A stretch of 64,000 nucleotides of DNA from Talinum fruticosum (taxonomy: Eukaryota > Streptophyta > Magnoliopsida > Caryophyllales > Talinaceae). Where the stretch lies: contig JAITYX010000003.1 in the NCBI GenBank assembly GCA_021018815.1, positions 7,128,501 to 7,192,500 on the forward strand, in the 5' to 3' direction. Shown here piece by piece: positions 44,224 to 55,061 of this stretch; position 1 is the stretch's first letter; each line of letters starts with the position of its first letter. The notes under the pieces are model-generated. The model did no database searches and was not told the DNA's origin. It was given only the letters and a program-made list of their open reading frames with translations. Made by a program: the position numbers and the translations under genes.

Positions 44224-46716
44224 CATTTTCGTTGTTAACTATTTTTGATCTAGCATAATTATAAAGATAGATGAAGAGTTTGCGTTCCTTATATGGACTA
44301 GCTTGGATAATAGGCACATTAAAATAAATAAAGTTCAAATTATAAAGTTTGGATCTTGAATAAATAAATAAATAAATATTGTTGATATAAATTACCCTTA
44401 TAATATATAGAGTTTTGATAATTTATTCCTTTCATATATAACATATAGAGTTTAGATACATATTGCTGCCTAAGGTTGAATCCAAATAATCTAAAAACAT
44501 GCTTATTCATGACATCCAGTTAATTATAAAGCTTGGTTGTTAACTAGTTTTAATCTCTTCCTTTCTTATTTATTTAAATAAATTTCAAATAAAAATGTAA
44601 TATATACAATACGACTACCTACCTATAATATATGAATTATGGAATTATATGAAATACTAATATTTTCCAAGTAAAAAAATTTAAGTGACAACCGTTAGTT
44701 ACCATTTATGAACTAAAGGGAGATAATTGAACTCCCCCGCCCCCTCCGTTTCAGTCATTATGTACAACTTCCAATATCATCATAGAATTTCAATTTTATT
44801 CAAAGCATTTGTATTTTGCTCATCGATGAACTTCCCTGTTGTATTTGAGAGACTAATAGTAAGTATACTTAACCCCTATTTTATTCTTCATACATTAATA
44901 TATTTATGTGTTCATCCATTTCATTATAAACTCTCAATTCGAAATATATATATATATATAAATAAAACTTCTTTATGTATTTTTTCTACATGATAGCAAT
45001 GATTTATGTGCCTTTTATGCATCTATATCCAAATTCGCAAAAATGAAATGTTAAAGACCCGTTTAATAAGGCTATTTGATATTCAACATACAAAATTTGG
45101 TCGAAAACTATAAAAAATAATTATCCTTAATGTCAATGTAAGTTTAGATAATTTTATTCTTATTAATTTCTCTATTTATTTTGTTTTTGGGGTGATAAGT
45201 TTTAGAAGCAATTTTTTAACTTTTCACCGTTTGATTGCTTGCAATGTTTAACTTATCTCATATATGTCATTATCTTTATTTAGTCGTCTTATGTCATTGA
45301 TCCCATACTTCTTTTCACTCTTATGCTAAATCTCATTTAATATTTTTTATATATCTTGCTGTAATTGTCACAAATAATTATTACTTAAAAGGTACAATCT
45401 TAAGCTATTATCACAATTTACATTTCTTTTTAAGTAGCTAAATTATTATATTAGTTGACTCAACTATAATTGTCATATACAAATACAACAAGTACTTTAT
45501 TAATTTTATTTTCATTTTTCCTTAGTTATACAATCCCAATGGATAATGGATCACTTCAAAGATCAAGTACCACTACTTATCATCGTTTACGAAGACAAAG
45601 AATGGCATTTGCCCAACTCGGTCAAGAAAATGCCACAAATAATCCACGAGATTGAAGGGGGAGGCTTATTCAACAAAATAAAAATGCAGCAAATCCACCA
45701 TGTTCACAAGTCGTTCAAATTATGCCATCTATTTCAACTTCTTCTGGGCCACCATTGTCCAATATTTCAAATATGTTGCAAAGTAACTCCAAATTGAATT
45801 ATGCAAGTCATGTTCATATACTTTCTGTTCCCATTTTTATTTCTTAATCTGTACATATATATTTATATTTTATGGGTTTTATATATGGACATCATTAACT
45901 CCATAAACTACATCAAATCATACAATTGTAATCGACCAATCATGTTCTTATGTAGCTTCATATAATATAAATTATTTGCACAAAAAAATGCATTCTTTAT
46001 ATAAATTTTACATTATATATTTTTTATACAATACAATATATGAAAGTATCAATTTTGTTGAGAATCATTTTTTCATACTAAACTTATGTAAGATTTTTAT
46101 ACAATACAATATATGAAAGCATCAATTTTTAATACTAAAATCAGATTTTTAAAATCAAAATATTCTATTTATGATATGTGATATGACATTTTTATACAAA
46201 CATAACTTACCTCCTATATTTTTCAGACTACTTTTTCCTGTTTTCTCTTTAATTTTTCCCCTCTTTTTTGATGGAAAGAAGTTATGACTTTGATAAATAT
46301 ATATATTTTTTGGTGAAGGCATAGCTTTACTTTCGGATCGATCAAGGCTCTTCAATGTACAATATTGTTGTATTATTAAATATGTCCTCTCCAATATTAA
46401 AAATACGGCAAATTAAAAATCAGAATTATAAAATTTTATTTTAGTGCTTATTTGATGTATGCAAGAGATATTTATATTTATCGAGAACCTAAGGTTCCGC
46501 ACAATAATAAAATATTTCCCTATAAAAGTTTAGTTAGATTTTTTGGTATAATAAAATAATAGTGTAAAGTTATTAATATATCTAATCAAACCCATATATT
46601 GATGAGAGATTAAGTCGATACATAAGTCCAACTTTTTGAATGAAGTATCACACTAAGTTATTTGCATAAGGAAACACAATGCTTCCTTGAATTCAATTGG
46701 AACATTATATTCCTAG
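44224..46716. other. AT-rich interval, no recognised gene
   Basis: Two overlapping plus-strand ORFs at 45470-45797 are unrecognised: one reads GSLQRSSTTTYHRLRRQRMA and runs into NATNNPRD before a stop. A 36-bp direct repeat around ACAATACAATATATGAAAG lies near 46025 and 46102. TA-rich runs are common. No terminal repeats define an element. Confidence 0.5.
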
Positions 46717-47281
46717 TGTTTCGGAAGAAAAACTAAGGTGATTATGTGGATGATAATTCGGAGGGAGAAAGGATTTACTCGCTTTGGTTCCGAGGACGTG
46801 GCGCGATCGATCGGATTCCACGTGGCGACTACTTGAACCTGCAAAAGGCGAAGCCCCGGGTGGATTCCGGGAACGCCCTCCGACGCTCAAGTTAGTAATG
46901 AACTTGGTTGAATGAATCAAGGAAATCTTCCTCGATGTGTGTGAAAGGAATTCTTTGGGATTTGAGAGATTTTCCAAAGGAGAATCTCTTGGGATTTGTG
47001 TTGAGAGCTTGAGAGCATATGAATGTGTGTATGTGTGAATATGAGAATATGGAATGACCTTCATGAAGTTGGAAGTTGGTGGGTATTCATAGGGAGATTT
47101 TAAAGGGGTAAGATAGTAATTTATCCTGATTTAGGGAAAAACCCTAGCCCTAATGGGCTTTGGGCTTTTACCGGCCTGCTAAGGGTTAGTCGGGCCGATA
47201 TCTCCCTTATCCAACCGATTAGGCGCAGTTGGCTGGCGATGTGATGGGTGAGATGGAACTGTCCGTAAAATACCCGAATCA
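46717..47281 (-). repeat. 3' LTR of gypsy 2
   Basis: The plus strand starts TGTTTCGGAAG and ends CCCGAATCA beside the PPT. It shares order and short blocks with the gypsy 1 LTR: the TGTTTC-GGAAG start, an ACCTGCAAAAGGC/CCCGGG...GGGAACGCC block, and the TCA|TTTAGCCC junction. The outer 5-mer is CCTAG; its partner is outside the window. Confidence 0.8.
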
Positions 47282-47297
47282 TTTAGCCCTTCACATT
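47282..47297 (-). promoter_or_regulatory. Polypurine tract of gypsy 2
   Basis: The minus strand reads AATGTGAAGGGCTAAA directly before the LTR, nearly the same as in gypsy 1. Confidence 0.7.
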
Positions 47298-47335
47298 CTA
47301 CCTACATGCTTCTTGAGGTAGGTAGGTGGAATGTG
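47292..47335. other. Stem-loop next to the PPT of gypsy 2
   Basis: Arms CACATTCTACCTAC (47292-47305) and GTAGGTGGAATGTG (47322-47335) pair at 13 of 14 positions, and the mismatch is compatible with a G-T pair. It matches the position of the gypsy 1 stem-loop. Confidence 0.6.
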
Positions 47336-47372
47336 GAGCCCACTCCGATATGCCTTTACGACCCCAAATTCT

Positions 47373-48110
47373 TATAAATAGGGGGTGAACCTTTAGGAGG
47401 ATAATAAATTTCCACCTCTTCATTCTTCTCCTTTCTCTTGCTTTAGAGAAAATGACTGCCGGGCGCTTCCTATCGGATATGAGAAGTTGTGCCCTCGCTT
47501 CAACCGAGACGAGGCCGAGCAAACAGCCTATTGAACATCGCTAGCCATCCTTTGTTGCGAGGCGTTTTATCGGCTTCTTATGGACGATGCTTTGAAGATG
47601 GGATTAATAAACGACGGTGCGGAGTTTCATAGGTTGTTTCAGGCTGCACTCCATCCTGTGTGGGATATATTCTTGAGGCTTGGGTAGAGCGCAACCACGA
47701 TCGTCTCATCGAGCTTCGGTCAGCGAACCCCAATTCCTCGGCGAACGTTGCGAGGGAAGGAGGAGCCGCTCCGAGTGTTGGCTCGTCGTCCGATCTTCCT
47801 TTGGAGAGTGGCGAGTCGTTAGATGGCCCTTCTAGCCCCTCTTATCGGGACCGAAGGGACTTACCCAAGGCAAAGGGGAGTAGCCTCCTCGCGAAAAGAA
47901 GAAGAACCTCCCGGCGGAGAAAAAGAGGAACCTTCCGGTGGAGAAAAGAGGAACCTTCCGAAGGAGAAGTGAGGTGGTGGCCATGGCTCTCCTTTCGTCC
48001 GAGTAGTGTAACCGTAGCATTGTAGCGTAGCATCTTGAACTTTAGACACTTTTTTTTCTCTTGTAATGGCGTGCTGCGCGCTCTTAATGAATGAACGAAT
48101 GAATGGAGTT
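47373..48110 (+). pseudogene. Antisense unit A in gypsy 2 (TATA-led, short broken ORFs)
   Basis: On the strand opposite to the element, a TATA box (TATAAATA, 47373-47380) comes 73 bp before an ATG at 47453, which reads TAGRFLSDMRSCALAST and soon stops. Further frames continue: MDDALKMGLINDGAEFHRLF near 47580-47640, and a 121-residue ORF (47660-48025) with LEAWVERNHDRLIELRS followed by a Ser-rich part and a Lys/Arg-rich tail. About 75 bp after its stop there are AATGAATGAACGAATGAATG repeats. I do not recognise the protein. It could be a decayed additional ORF of the retroelement, as described in Tat-type gypsy elements, or chance. The poly-basic minus-strand ORFs here are shadows. Confidence 0.4.
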
Positions 48111-48334
48111 TACTTTGCTAGCCTTATTTCTCTTCGCTTTCTGTCCCATTGTTGACGATCCGTTCACAAGTGAATGATTTTTACTTAGCCCCTTAGGCTT
48201 AAAGAGTGATTTCCTCGGGGAAGGTGAGTTTTCCCATGGTCCTCCTTAGGCTCTCGAGACATTCGAACCCTTTCGTGTCTAGGGTTTAAAATGTGAGTTT
48301 GCTTATGGTGGCGTTATTGCGGACCTTCTGCGTG

Positions 48335-48625
48335 ACTTTTCAACTCCCGGAGGCTTGAAAGTGCTTGAATATGAATATCTCGCTAGGGAACATCCTATGG
48401 AGAGCGCGACCTCCTAACCTTAGGTTAGAAGTGCGAGTGCCCATGACGGAATGAGTCTTTGTGCAGCCTTTCAATTCCCCGAAGGTTTGAAAGTGCGTGA
48501 GTCTCGCTAGGGAACATCCCACGGAAAGCGCGACCCCCAACCTCTTGTTAGGAGTGCAAGTGCCCATGATGGAATGGGTCTTTGCGTGACCTTTCAGCTC
48601 CTTGAGGCTTGAAAGTGCTTAAGAG
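48335..48625. repeat. Tandem repeat of ~130 bp in gypsy 2
   Basis: Two copies (about 48335-48466 and 48467-48596) share GAGGCTTGAAAGTGC, CTCGCTAGGGAACATCC and GCGCGACC blocks, and a third starts at about 48597. Copies are diverged. No coding role is seen. Confidence 0.8.
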
Positions 48626-48849
48626 TGAGTTTCTGAGGGGTACTCCTTTATGGAGTTAATAATGCGATTTTTGGCTCTCGGAGGCCAATTTTTCGCTGAG
48701 TGTAAATTGACTCTCAACCCCGAAGGATAGTCCCTTGTGTAGGTAGAGATACGACTTGTTAACCCTTGGAGGTTAAGTCGTTGTTTAACGAGCGCTCGAG
48801 GCTTTGCTCGTTTTGCCGCTGCGATTCTTATGAAATTATGTGATTTCTC

Positions 48850-49800
48850 TTTTTTCCTTCTTTTGAAGACTCCTAAACCCGACTCCTCCTCCCAACCCCT
48901 GTTCCCGACCCCTAACCCCAACCCGTAATCCCAACCGCTAACCCCGACTGCTCGCACTCCTCGCAACCTAAGCTCTCTCTCTTGGCCCGCTCTCTCTCGG
49001 CTCGCTCCCTCTCGGCCCGCTCCCTCTCTCGGCCCACTCTTCAAAAACCCCTGTTCACTCACTCCTATCACTCTCTCCACTGGCCCACTGTTCCTTTCAC
49101 TGCCGAGCATTGCTGCTTGCCCTCTCCTTCGTTTCCCGGATAACCCTCCCCTCCCTCGCTTGCTCGCCACCGCTCGGCGTCCCCCACCTCGAACCCGACT
49201 CCCTCCCCGAGTCTCCCCCTCATGCTCTCGCATACTCCCTCTCTCGGTCCGCCCTATTTTTCACCCTCGCTTGTCTCCCTCGCCATTGCACCCGACTGGC
49301 CCCCCACCCCCACCCCCTGGACCGACCGCCCACCTCGATCCCCGGAGCCGACTCCTCCCCTTCACTTTCTCGCCCTCTCTCGCGCATTCTCTCTCTCTCG
49401 CCGTTGCACTCGATTGGCCCCCACCCCTAGACCGGCTGCCCACTCCGAACCCCGGAGTCGACTACTCACCTCGACCCCGAAGCCGACCCCTCCCCTCACT
49501 CTCTCACCCTCTCTTGCGCAACCCCTCCGTCGGGCTCTCACTCACTCTCTCGCTCGGACCCGGCTCCCTCGACCACCCGAACCGATCCCTCCCCCGACCT
49601 CTCCTCCCCGACCCCCGCCTCTCTCGCTCTCTCTCTCTCAACCCCTCCCTCGGGCTCTCACTCACGCTCTCACTCGGACCCGAGTCCCGCCTCCGATCTC
49701 GGACCCCCAACCGGGCTGCCCCAACCCCGAGCACCGACCCCTAGACCGGACCCCCAACCCGAGCCCCACCCCGCCCCACCGAGACCCTCGCCCCAAAACA
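48850..49800. repeat. CT/CCCGAC-rich low-complexity tract
   Basis: Dense CTCTCT, CCCGACCCC and CCGACTCC motifs fill this stretch, including a duplicated part (ACCCCTCCCTCGGGCTCTCACTC-type blocks at about 49520-49560 and 49640-49680). The proline/serine/leucine-rich plus-strand ORFs (49110-49848) and glycine/arginine-rich minus-strand ORFs come from this composition. Confidence 0.8.
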
Positions 49801-49810
49801 CCCAAAACCA

Positions 49811-49843
49811 TAAAAACCCTAATCCTAACCCTAACCCTAATTT
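49811..49843. repeat. Short telomere-like CCCTAA run
   Basis: Four consecutive ACCCTAA/TCCTAA units follow AAAACCATAAA at the end of the CT-rich tract. It is too short for an interstitial telomere array, but clear. Confidence 0.7.
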
Positions 49844-49991
49844 TTTAATTTTTAATTTTTATTTAATTAGTGCTTAAGCGGGAAATCCAGAATTTTTAAT
49901 TCGAATTTTGAATTTCTAAGTTTTAAATTCGGTCTTGTGCGGAGAGACAGTGTCGACTCCAGCTAATTCTAACCGACCAAGGAGGGGGCTC

Positions 49992-49998
49992 TATATAA
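49992..49998 (+). promoter_or_regulatory. TATA box ahead of antisense unit B
   Basis: GGGGGCTCTATATAACCCG has a good TATA core on the plus strand, opposite to the retroelement. The first ATG downstream with good context is at 50081 (GCGAGATGCGG). Confidence 0.45.
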
Positions 49999-50080
49999 CC
50001 CGCCTCTTGGTGCTCCTTTTAATTACCCACAAAATAAGCCTCGAGTGAGAGAGAGCACTTTGAAGGAGCCATCAAGCGAG

Positions 50081-52795
50081 ATGCGGGCATTCAACGTTTT
50101 CACTAGATTTTTGAGGTATATCTTCGAATCACCTTTTTATAGTTTGAATATTCAAGTAGATGCATGCTTTAGAATAATAGGTAGATCCAAGGACTCGGTT
50201 GCGGACCAACATGATAGTTTGTCGAGCAATTGTGCCTTGAGTAGCGGCTTGCTTGTGCCCTATAGATGAATGTTGTAGTAATGGCATTGAAGGTAGGGAA
50301 TCCCCGGGAGTTGTTGCGTCTGCTGATTTAGAGGTTTCTATGAACCTTGATAGTCATCCTGTTGCAACTCCTCGTAAGCTAGTTGTTGCTAGTCATGCGT
50401 CATGGCGGCAAGTTCTTGCGCCTAGCGAAGTTGCGAAGGCCATCCCTTGGCCGTGCCACCCGCGACTTCGATTCCCTTTATGAGAGGTCCCCACTCCTAG
50501 TCTCAATAGTTGTTCTCGGGAGGTGGTTTATCGTTGGGAGGTTAAGAGGAGTCATGGTCTTCGAGGACAAGTGACATTTACGGGTTACACCTTGCGGGAT
50601 TCCGGTAGTGGGGTTATGGCTAGGATTAAGACTACCTGTCGGCTCAAGACCATGGATGAGCTCATGCGGGACGGGTATTCAAGAGGTAATTCCCAATACT
50701 TAAACATCTCGTTAGATGATGAGGCCACCTTGTCCTTTATGCCACTTGAGGGGGTAGATTACTTAGCCGAGTCGTTGCTCGAGAGGTCGGATCCTAGTGG
50801 CGGTCCAAGTTCTCATTTCATTGACCCACACTTTGTGAGTGACATGGTACGGGCCTCGGGGCTCTTCGGTCATTATCGCCTCCCTAATAGTTATAGGATG
50901 TTGGTCCCGTTGGAGTGGGACACGGTTAAGTCCCCCTGTCCGGGTGCCGCGCTTTTTATAAAGCGAGCACTCGAGTAGGGTGCGGTTTCCACTCCATCCT
51001 TTGATTATATCGATATGCAATAAGTTCAACCTGGCCCCGACCAGATTGTTCCTAATTCGCGGCGCTCCATTTGTTCGTTCATTGCCACTTGTGAATTGAA
51101 GGACTTCCATTGTAATTTAGAAACATTCACCCTTCTCCATGGCCTTCGAAGAGCATCTCGCTTGAAGGCAAGCGAGGCCAGTACAACTTCCCAAATAAGA
51201 AGGGGTACATGACTACCTTGAATAAGGCGTCTTCGATCCATAGGTAGAAGGATGAGTTTTTCTTTATAGAGAAGTTGGACGGGGAGTGGGATATCCCTAT
51301 TTGGAGTGAGGAGGAGGATGTCGTTAAGATGCCCGCTTCTCACCGTGTGGTTTATCGCCCTGAAGTATATGCCGCAGCAGAGTATTTCCGCACTCGAGAA
51401 GTACCCCATCCTATAAGGGCGGGAAAGAAAGAAAAGCTTCCTTCCAACTGGCTTCCCAAGAGGCAGTACTTCAAGAAGAACTTGTTTCTTGTCGCCACTC
51501 GGGTTGGCTATGGATTCAAAACTTCCACAGGGTACTTATTCCACATCCTACTTGTTTTTGTTCATGTTTCGTATTGGCCTACTTTGGGGCGGATCAAGTA
51601 AGGACTCTCCTTTCCAAAGCCATGGCTGGGAACTCTTCACGTGCATGGGTGGATCGGGACATGCACCCTTCTCCCCAAGCCAAGGATACCATTGAGAGAG
51701 GAAACAAGGGGAAAGCCCCGAGCTGCATCCTACGGCTACGTTGCACCAACGTTCGAGTTGTCAAAGGGAGCAACAATAGGCTTCCCATAGTAAGTCTTAT
51801 GTCTTTTGTCATATCCTTTGCATTTGATCTTTGGTTTTGCGCTAACATTGCTTTTTGCAATAGGCTTGTCCTCCCCTTGCTCGGAAGAGTCAAGCATCGC
51901 CCGCTTTAGTATCGGGATGGGGGCCGGGTGGTGCGAGAGTCGTCTACCTCGAGCAAGTGCTTGAGGGATGCTTCGGACCTTTCCTCCCCGAGGGAAGGCT
52001 TCCCGGCCCGAGGGGTAAGGAGATATGCTTAGGTCTCTAGTCTCACGTTTTTAAGTGCTTACCCCGATACCAAGGTTGCCATGGTAGGTCATCTCCTAAA
52101 GGCGTATGGCGACATTCCTCGTAAGGATGTCGCTTCTCCCGTCTTTACCGCCTCGGTGGCCGTAGCCGAGGTAAAGAGCAACCTTCCTTATGCCTGTGTT
52201 TTTTTACCTTTTGGGTTTTAATTCTTTTGTTCCGCGAGCTCTTATCGTGGTCATGAAGGCTATAGAGTCCCAGCCTTTCTCCTCGAATCTTCGGAAGGAG
52301 GTGTCTTCTCTTCGAACTCTTTGAAAAAGCTCTCTAAGGAGAAGAAGGAGGAAGTAGATAAGCTCCAAGGGGAGGCGAGCAAGCCGAAGGCTCAATTGGA
52401 GGCCACTTAGGGGATAGAGCGAGACCTAAAGACTCAACTAGAGGCTGCTCGGGAGAAAGAGCGAGATCTTGAGGCTCGCATCGAACCGCTCGCAAGAAGG
52501 CGCGTAGGCTGGAGATTGCGTTTCGAGTCCGCCCAAGAGATTGACATTGCGGTGAGGGATACGTCTCTCGAAAGCTCCTCGTGACGGTCTCCCTAGCCCT
52601 TGGTGAGGAGGCGGAGGGGCTAGAGCAGATGGGCGGCTTACGATTCCGTCCTTTACTCGAGGCCTTTGCTTCCCGGTCGGATTCTCCATCCGAGAGTACC
52701 CCGAGGATGGTGAGATTCCCGCAGACGACGGAGCCGATGGCCGTGTCGGGGACGGCCTTGAGGACTAGCTTCCCTTTTCCTAACCCTTCTTAAGC
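50081..52795 (+). pseudogene. Antisense unit B in gypsy 2: decayed ORF with coiled coil
   Basis: Plus-strand frames form a plausible single ancestral protein, read opposite to integrase and RT. Blocks include GYTLRDSGSGVMARIKTTCR (about 50581-50640), the 50690-50978 part with LAESLLERSDPSGGPSSHF, then SNWLPKRQYFKKNLFLVATR at about 51436-51495 just before a possible splice site (ACTTCCACAG|GG), and a heptad-like KLSKEKKEEVDKLQGEASK segment near 52325-52385 that continues, after a stop, with LKTQLEAAREKERDLEARIE. An acidic segment (EYPEDGEIPADDGADGRVGD) follows. Frameshifts and stops are many. The FFLVATR-type block and C-terminal coiled coil recall uncharacterised plant transposon/retroelement proteins. 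Function unknown. Confidence 0.5.
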
Positions 52796-52799
52796 TAGG

Positions 52800-53560
52800 A
52801 CTAATTTTGATGGCTTGCATGCCATGTAACATAAGATGGCTCTGTGTGCCGCGTGACTTAATACTTTTACTAGAGACTTGTTTTGTTTTGAACCTTGCTT
52901 GGTGCTTGTTGTATGCTTATTTGATGCTTGCCTTCCTCATTGCTTCTTTTGGTTGTTGCTGATTTTTCTTACCGTTTTGGGTATATGATCATCCTTTGAC
53001 TTTGGCAATTTTTGGCTATTTTAGAGGATTGTATTAGCCCTTAGTTTTGCCCCCAAAATCGGTACAAGCAAAACATACAACAATGGAAATTAACAATGTA
53101 GTTGCCGTATGGGGTGACATTAGCCCCTACTCTTTCTTCTAGCTTTGACAAAGTTAAGAAAATATAACGAAAGGAATCGAGAGTTTGGGCGCTCTAGGGG
53201 TTCATATTAGCCCACTTCGACAAAGGTAAAAATATACGACGAAAGACATCAAGAGTTTGGTTGCTCTAGGGGATCGTATTAGCCCTTATTCTTGTCCCCA
53301 ACTTGGTGGAGGTAAAGTACGAGATACAAAGATGCGGAAAACTTGCTCATTGTATTAAGATAAGAGATCGAAGTCCATTACAAAAGGGAGGAATGTGTGC
53401 CCTGTTGAGCACTTTCGAAAAGTCGCGTCAATCGTGGCTGATTCCTTTACAATATTTTTGGGACTTGGGCTGGGTGGGTCTTTAAAGAATGGCCCCCACG
53501 CCGGTCTATGAGCTTGTACTTGTTTACAAAATAAGGGTGCTTCCTAGTACTTAGATGAAG
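52800..53560. repeat. Spacer with repeated TTAGCCC motifs and two ~85-bp units
   Basis: Two related units, about 53112-53200 and 53201-53290, share ACGAAAG..ATC.AGAGTTTGG and GCTCTAGGGG-TC-TATTAGCCC. A further ATTAGCCC lies at about 53034. No ORF is supported. Confidence 0.6.
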
Positions 53561-53567
53561 TACTTCT

Positions 53568-54600
53568 TTAGGTTGCTGCTATGCCATGCTCCGGGAATGT
53601 GTGTTCCTTCGAGGGTAGCCAATCTATAGGTCCCTGGGGGACTACCTCATGAATGATGTATGGTCCTTCCCGGTTATCCGTGAGCTTGCCATGCTCCGCC
53701 ACTTTTCCTACGGCTTCGGTTTTCCTTAGAATCAGGTCACCGACTTTAAGTTCTCGTCCCTTCACCCTCCTGTGTAGGCTCTTGCCATTTTTAGTTTGGT
53801 TATGGCCTCACGGAGATAGCTATCTCCTCGAACATCGGGAGTAAGTCAAGGGCCTCCCAAAGGGCCCCGTTGTTAGACTATTCCTAAAAGGTTGTGGGAG
53901 GGGGTGTAAAGGGCCACTTCGACCGGAGTACGGCCTCGGATCCATACACTACCATAAAAGGTGTTTCTCCTGTAGTTGAATTCTCTGTGGTCCCGATTGA
54001 CCATAAGATGGCTGGCAACTCATCCGCCCATTTTCCTTTAGTATCATCTACCCTCTTCTTAAGGCCGTTAAGTATGACCTTGTTGGCTAACTCGGCTTGG
54101 GCGTTGGTTTGGGGACGAGCCACGGCCGTTAAGTGGGCTTGGCAACCATATTGGGCGAGGTAATCCCACACCTTGTCGATGTGAAATTGTCGTTCATTGT
54201 CAAATATCATCGCCCGGGGACGCCAAACCGAATAATTATGCTCTTCCGAGATGAACTTGTGTACTTCCTTTTTGGTGATCGAGGCTAAGGCTTCCACCTC
54301 TATCCACTTAATAAAATAGTCCACAGCCACGAACAAGTACTTGCGTTGACCCATGGCTCTCGGAAATGGACCAAGGATGTCCATCCCCCATCTTCCAAAA
54401 GGAAGGGGTGATTGGATAGGAGTTAGCTCGGTGGAAGGGCGCTTTGGCACGGGAGTGAATTTCTGGCATTTGTCACATCGCCTCACCAAGTCCATTGAAT
54501 CTTCTCGTAAGGATGGCCAATAGTAGTCGATCCGTAGAGCCTCAGCTGCCAGTGCCCTTCTACCTATGTGCGAGCTACACACTCCTTTATGAATTTCTTC
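53568..54600 (-). pseudogene. Gypsy integrase
   Basis: The ORF at 53884-54582 starts at an internal ATG within the zinc-binding part (RIDYYWPSLREDSMDLV and CDKCQKF). The core has WGMDILGPFPRAMGQRKYLF with the first catalytic D, MIFDNERQFHIDKVW with the second D (usually DNGTQF), and PQTNAQAELANKVIL with the catalytic E (AE-x-x-N). The distances fit DD35E. The C-terminal part continues at 53568-53765 (GRELKVGDLILRKTEAVGK, GPYIIHEVVPQG) after a frameshift. The core frame is open, but substitutions and breaks make function doubtful. The enzyme would insert element cDNA. Confidence 0.9.
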
Positions 54601-55061
54601 AAGTATTTTCTAACCCATTTCGGCGGTACACAATGAAGCAAGGATTGGGAATATGCCTTCTTGTAGAGTGTTCCGTCATAGTAAACAAACCATTCCACTC
54701 TTTTTTGACATGCTCTGCCTCTTTGCTATCTTGCGGAAGTTCCCCTTGGACGAGTAGTTAATGAAGGAGTCCATCCAAGTGTTGCTCCTGTCTAACCACA
54801 TGGTTTCCTTGACATCGTTACTTCTCTCTCCAAGTACCTCCCACTTGGATCTTTTTGGTTGCCCATCGGCCGAGGAGTCGGCGAGTTTGGAGAGGGCATC
54901 AACTTATCTCGTTCTCCGAGAGGGGTACATGCAAGATTTCGAAGTGCTAGAGTCGTCCTGTTGCTTCTTTGACCTTTTGACGATACGCTATCATGTCCTC
55001 ATCCCTTGCCTCGTATTCCCTATTCACCGGGAGACTATAAGCTAGGAATCGGAGTAGGCTT

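Noticed and set aside
47832..48049. Three overlapping Phe/Leu-rich minus-strand ORFs
   Set aside because: Complement of a Lys/Arg/Glu-rich duplicated stretch; no retroelement domain.
49110..49848. Two ~200-residue proline-rich plus-strand ORFs
   Set aside because: Low-complexity CT/CCCGAC tract open in several frames.
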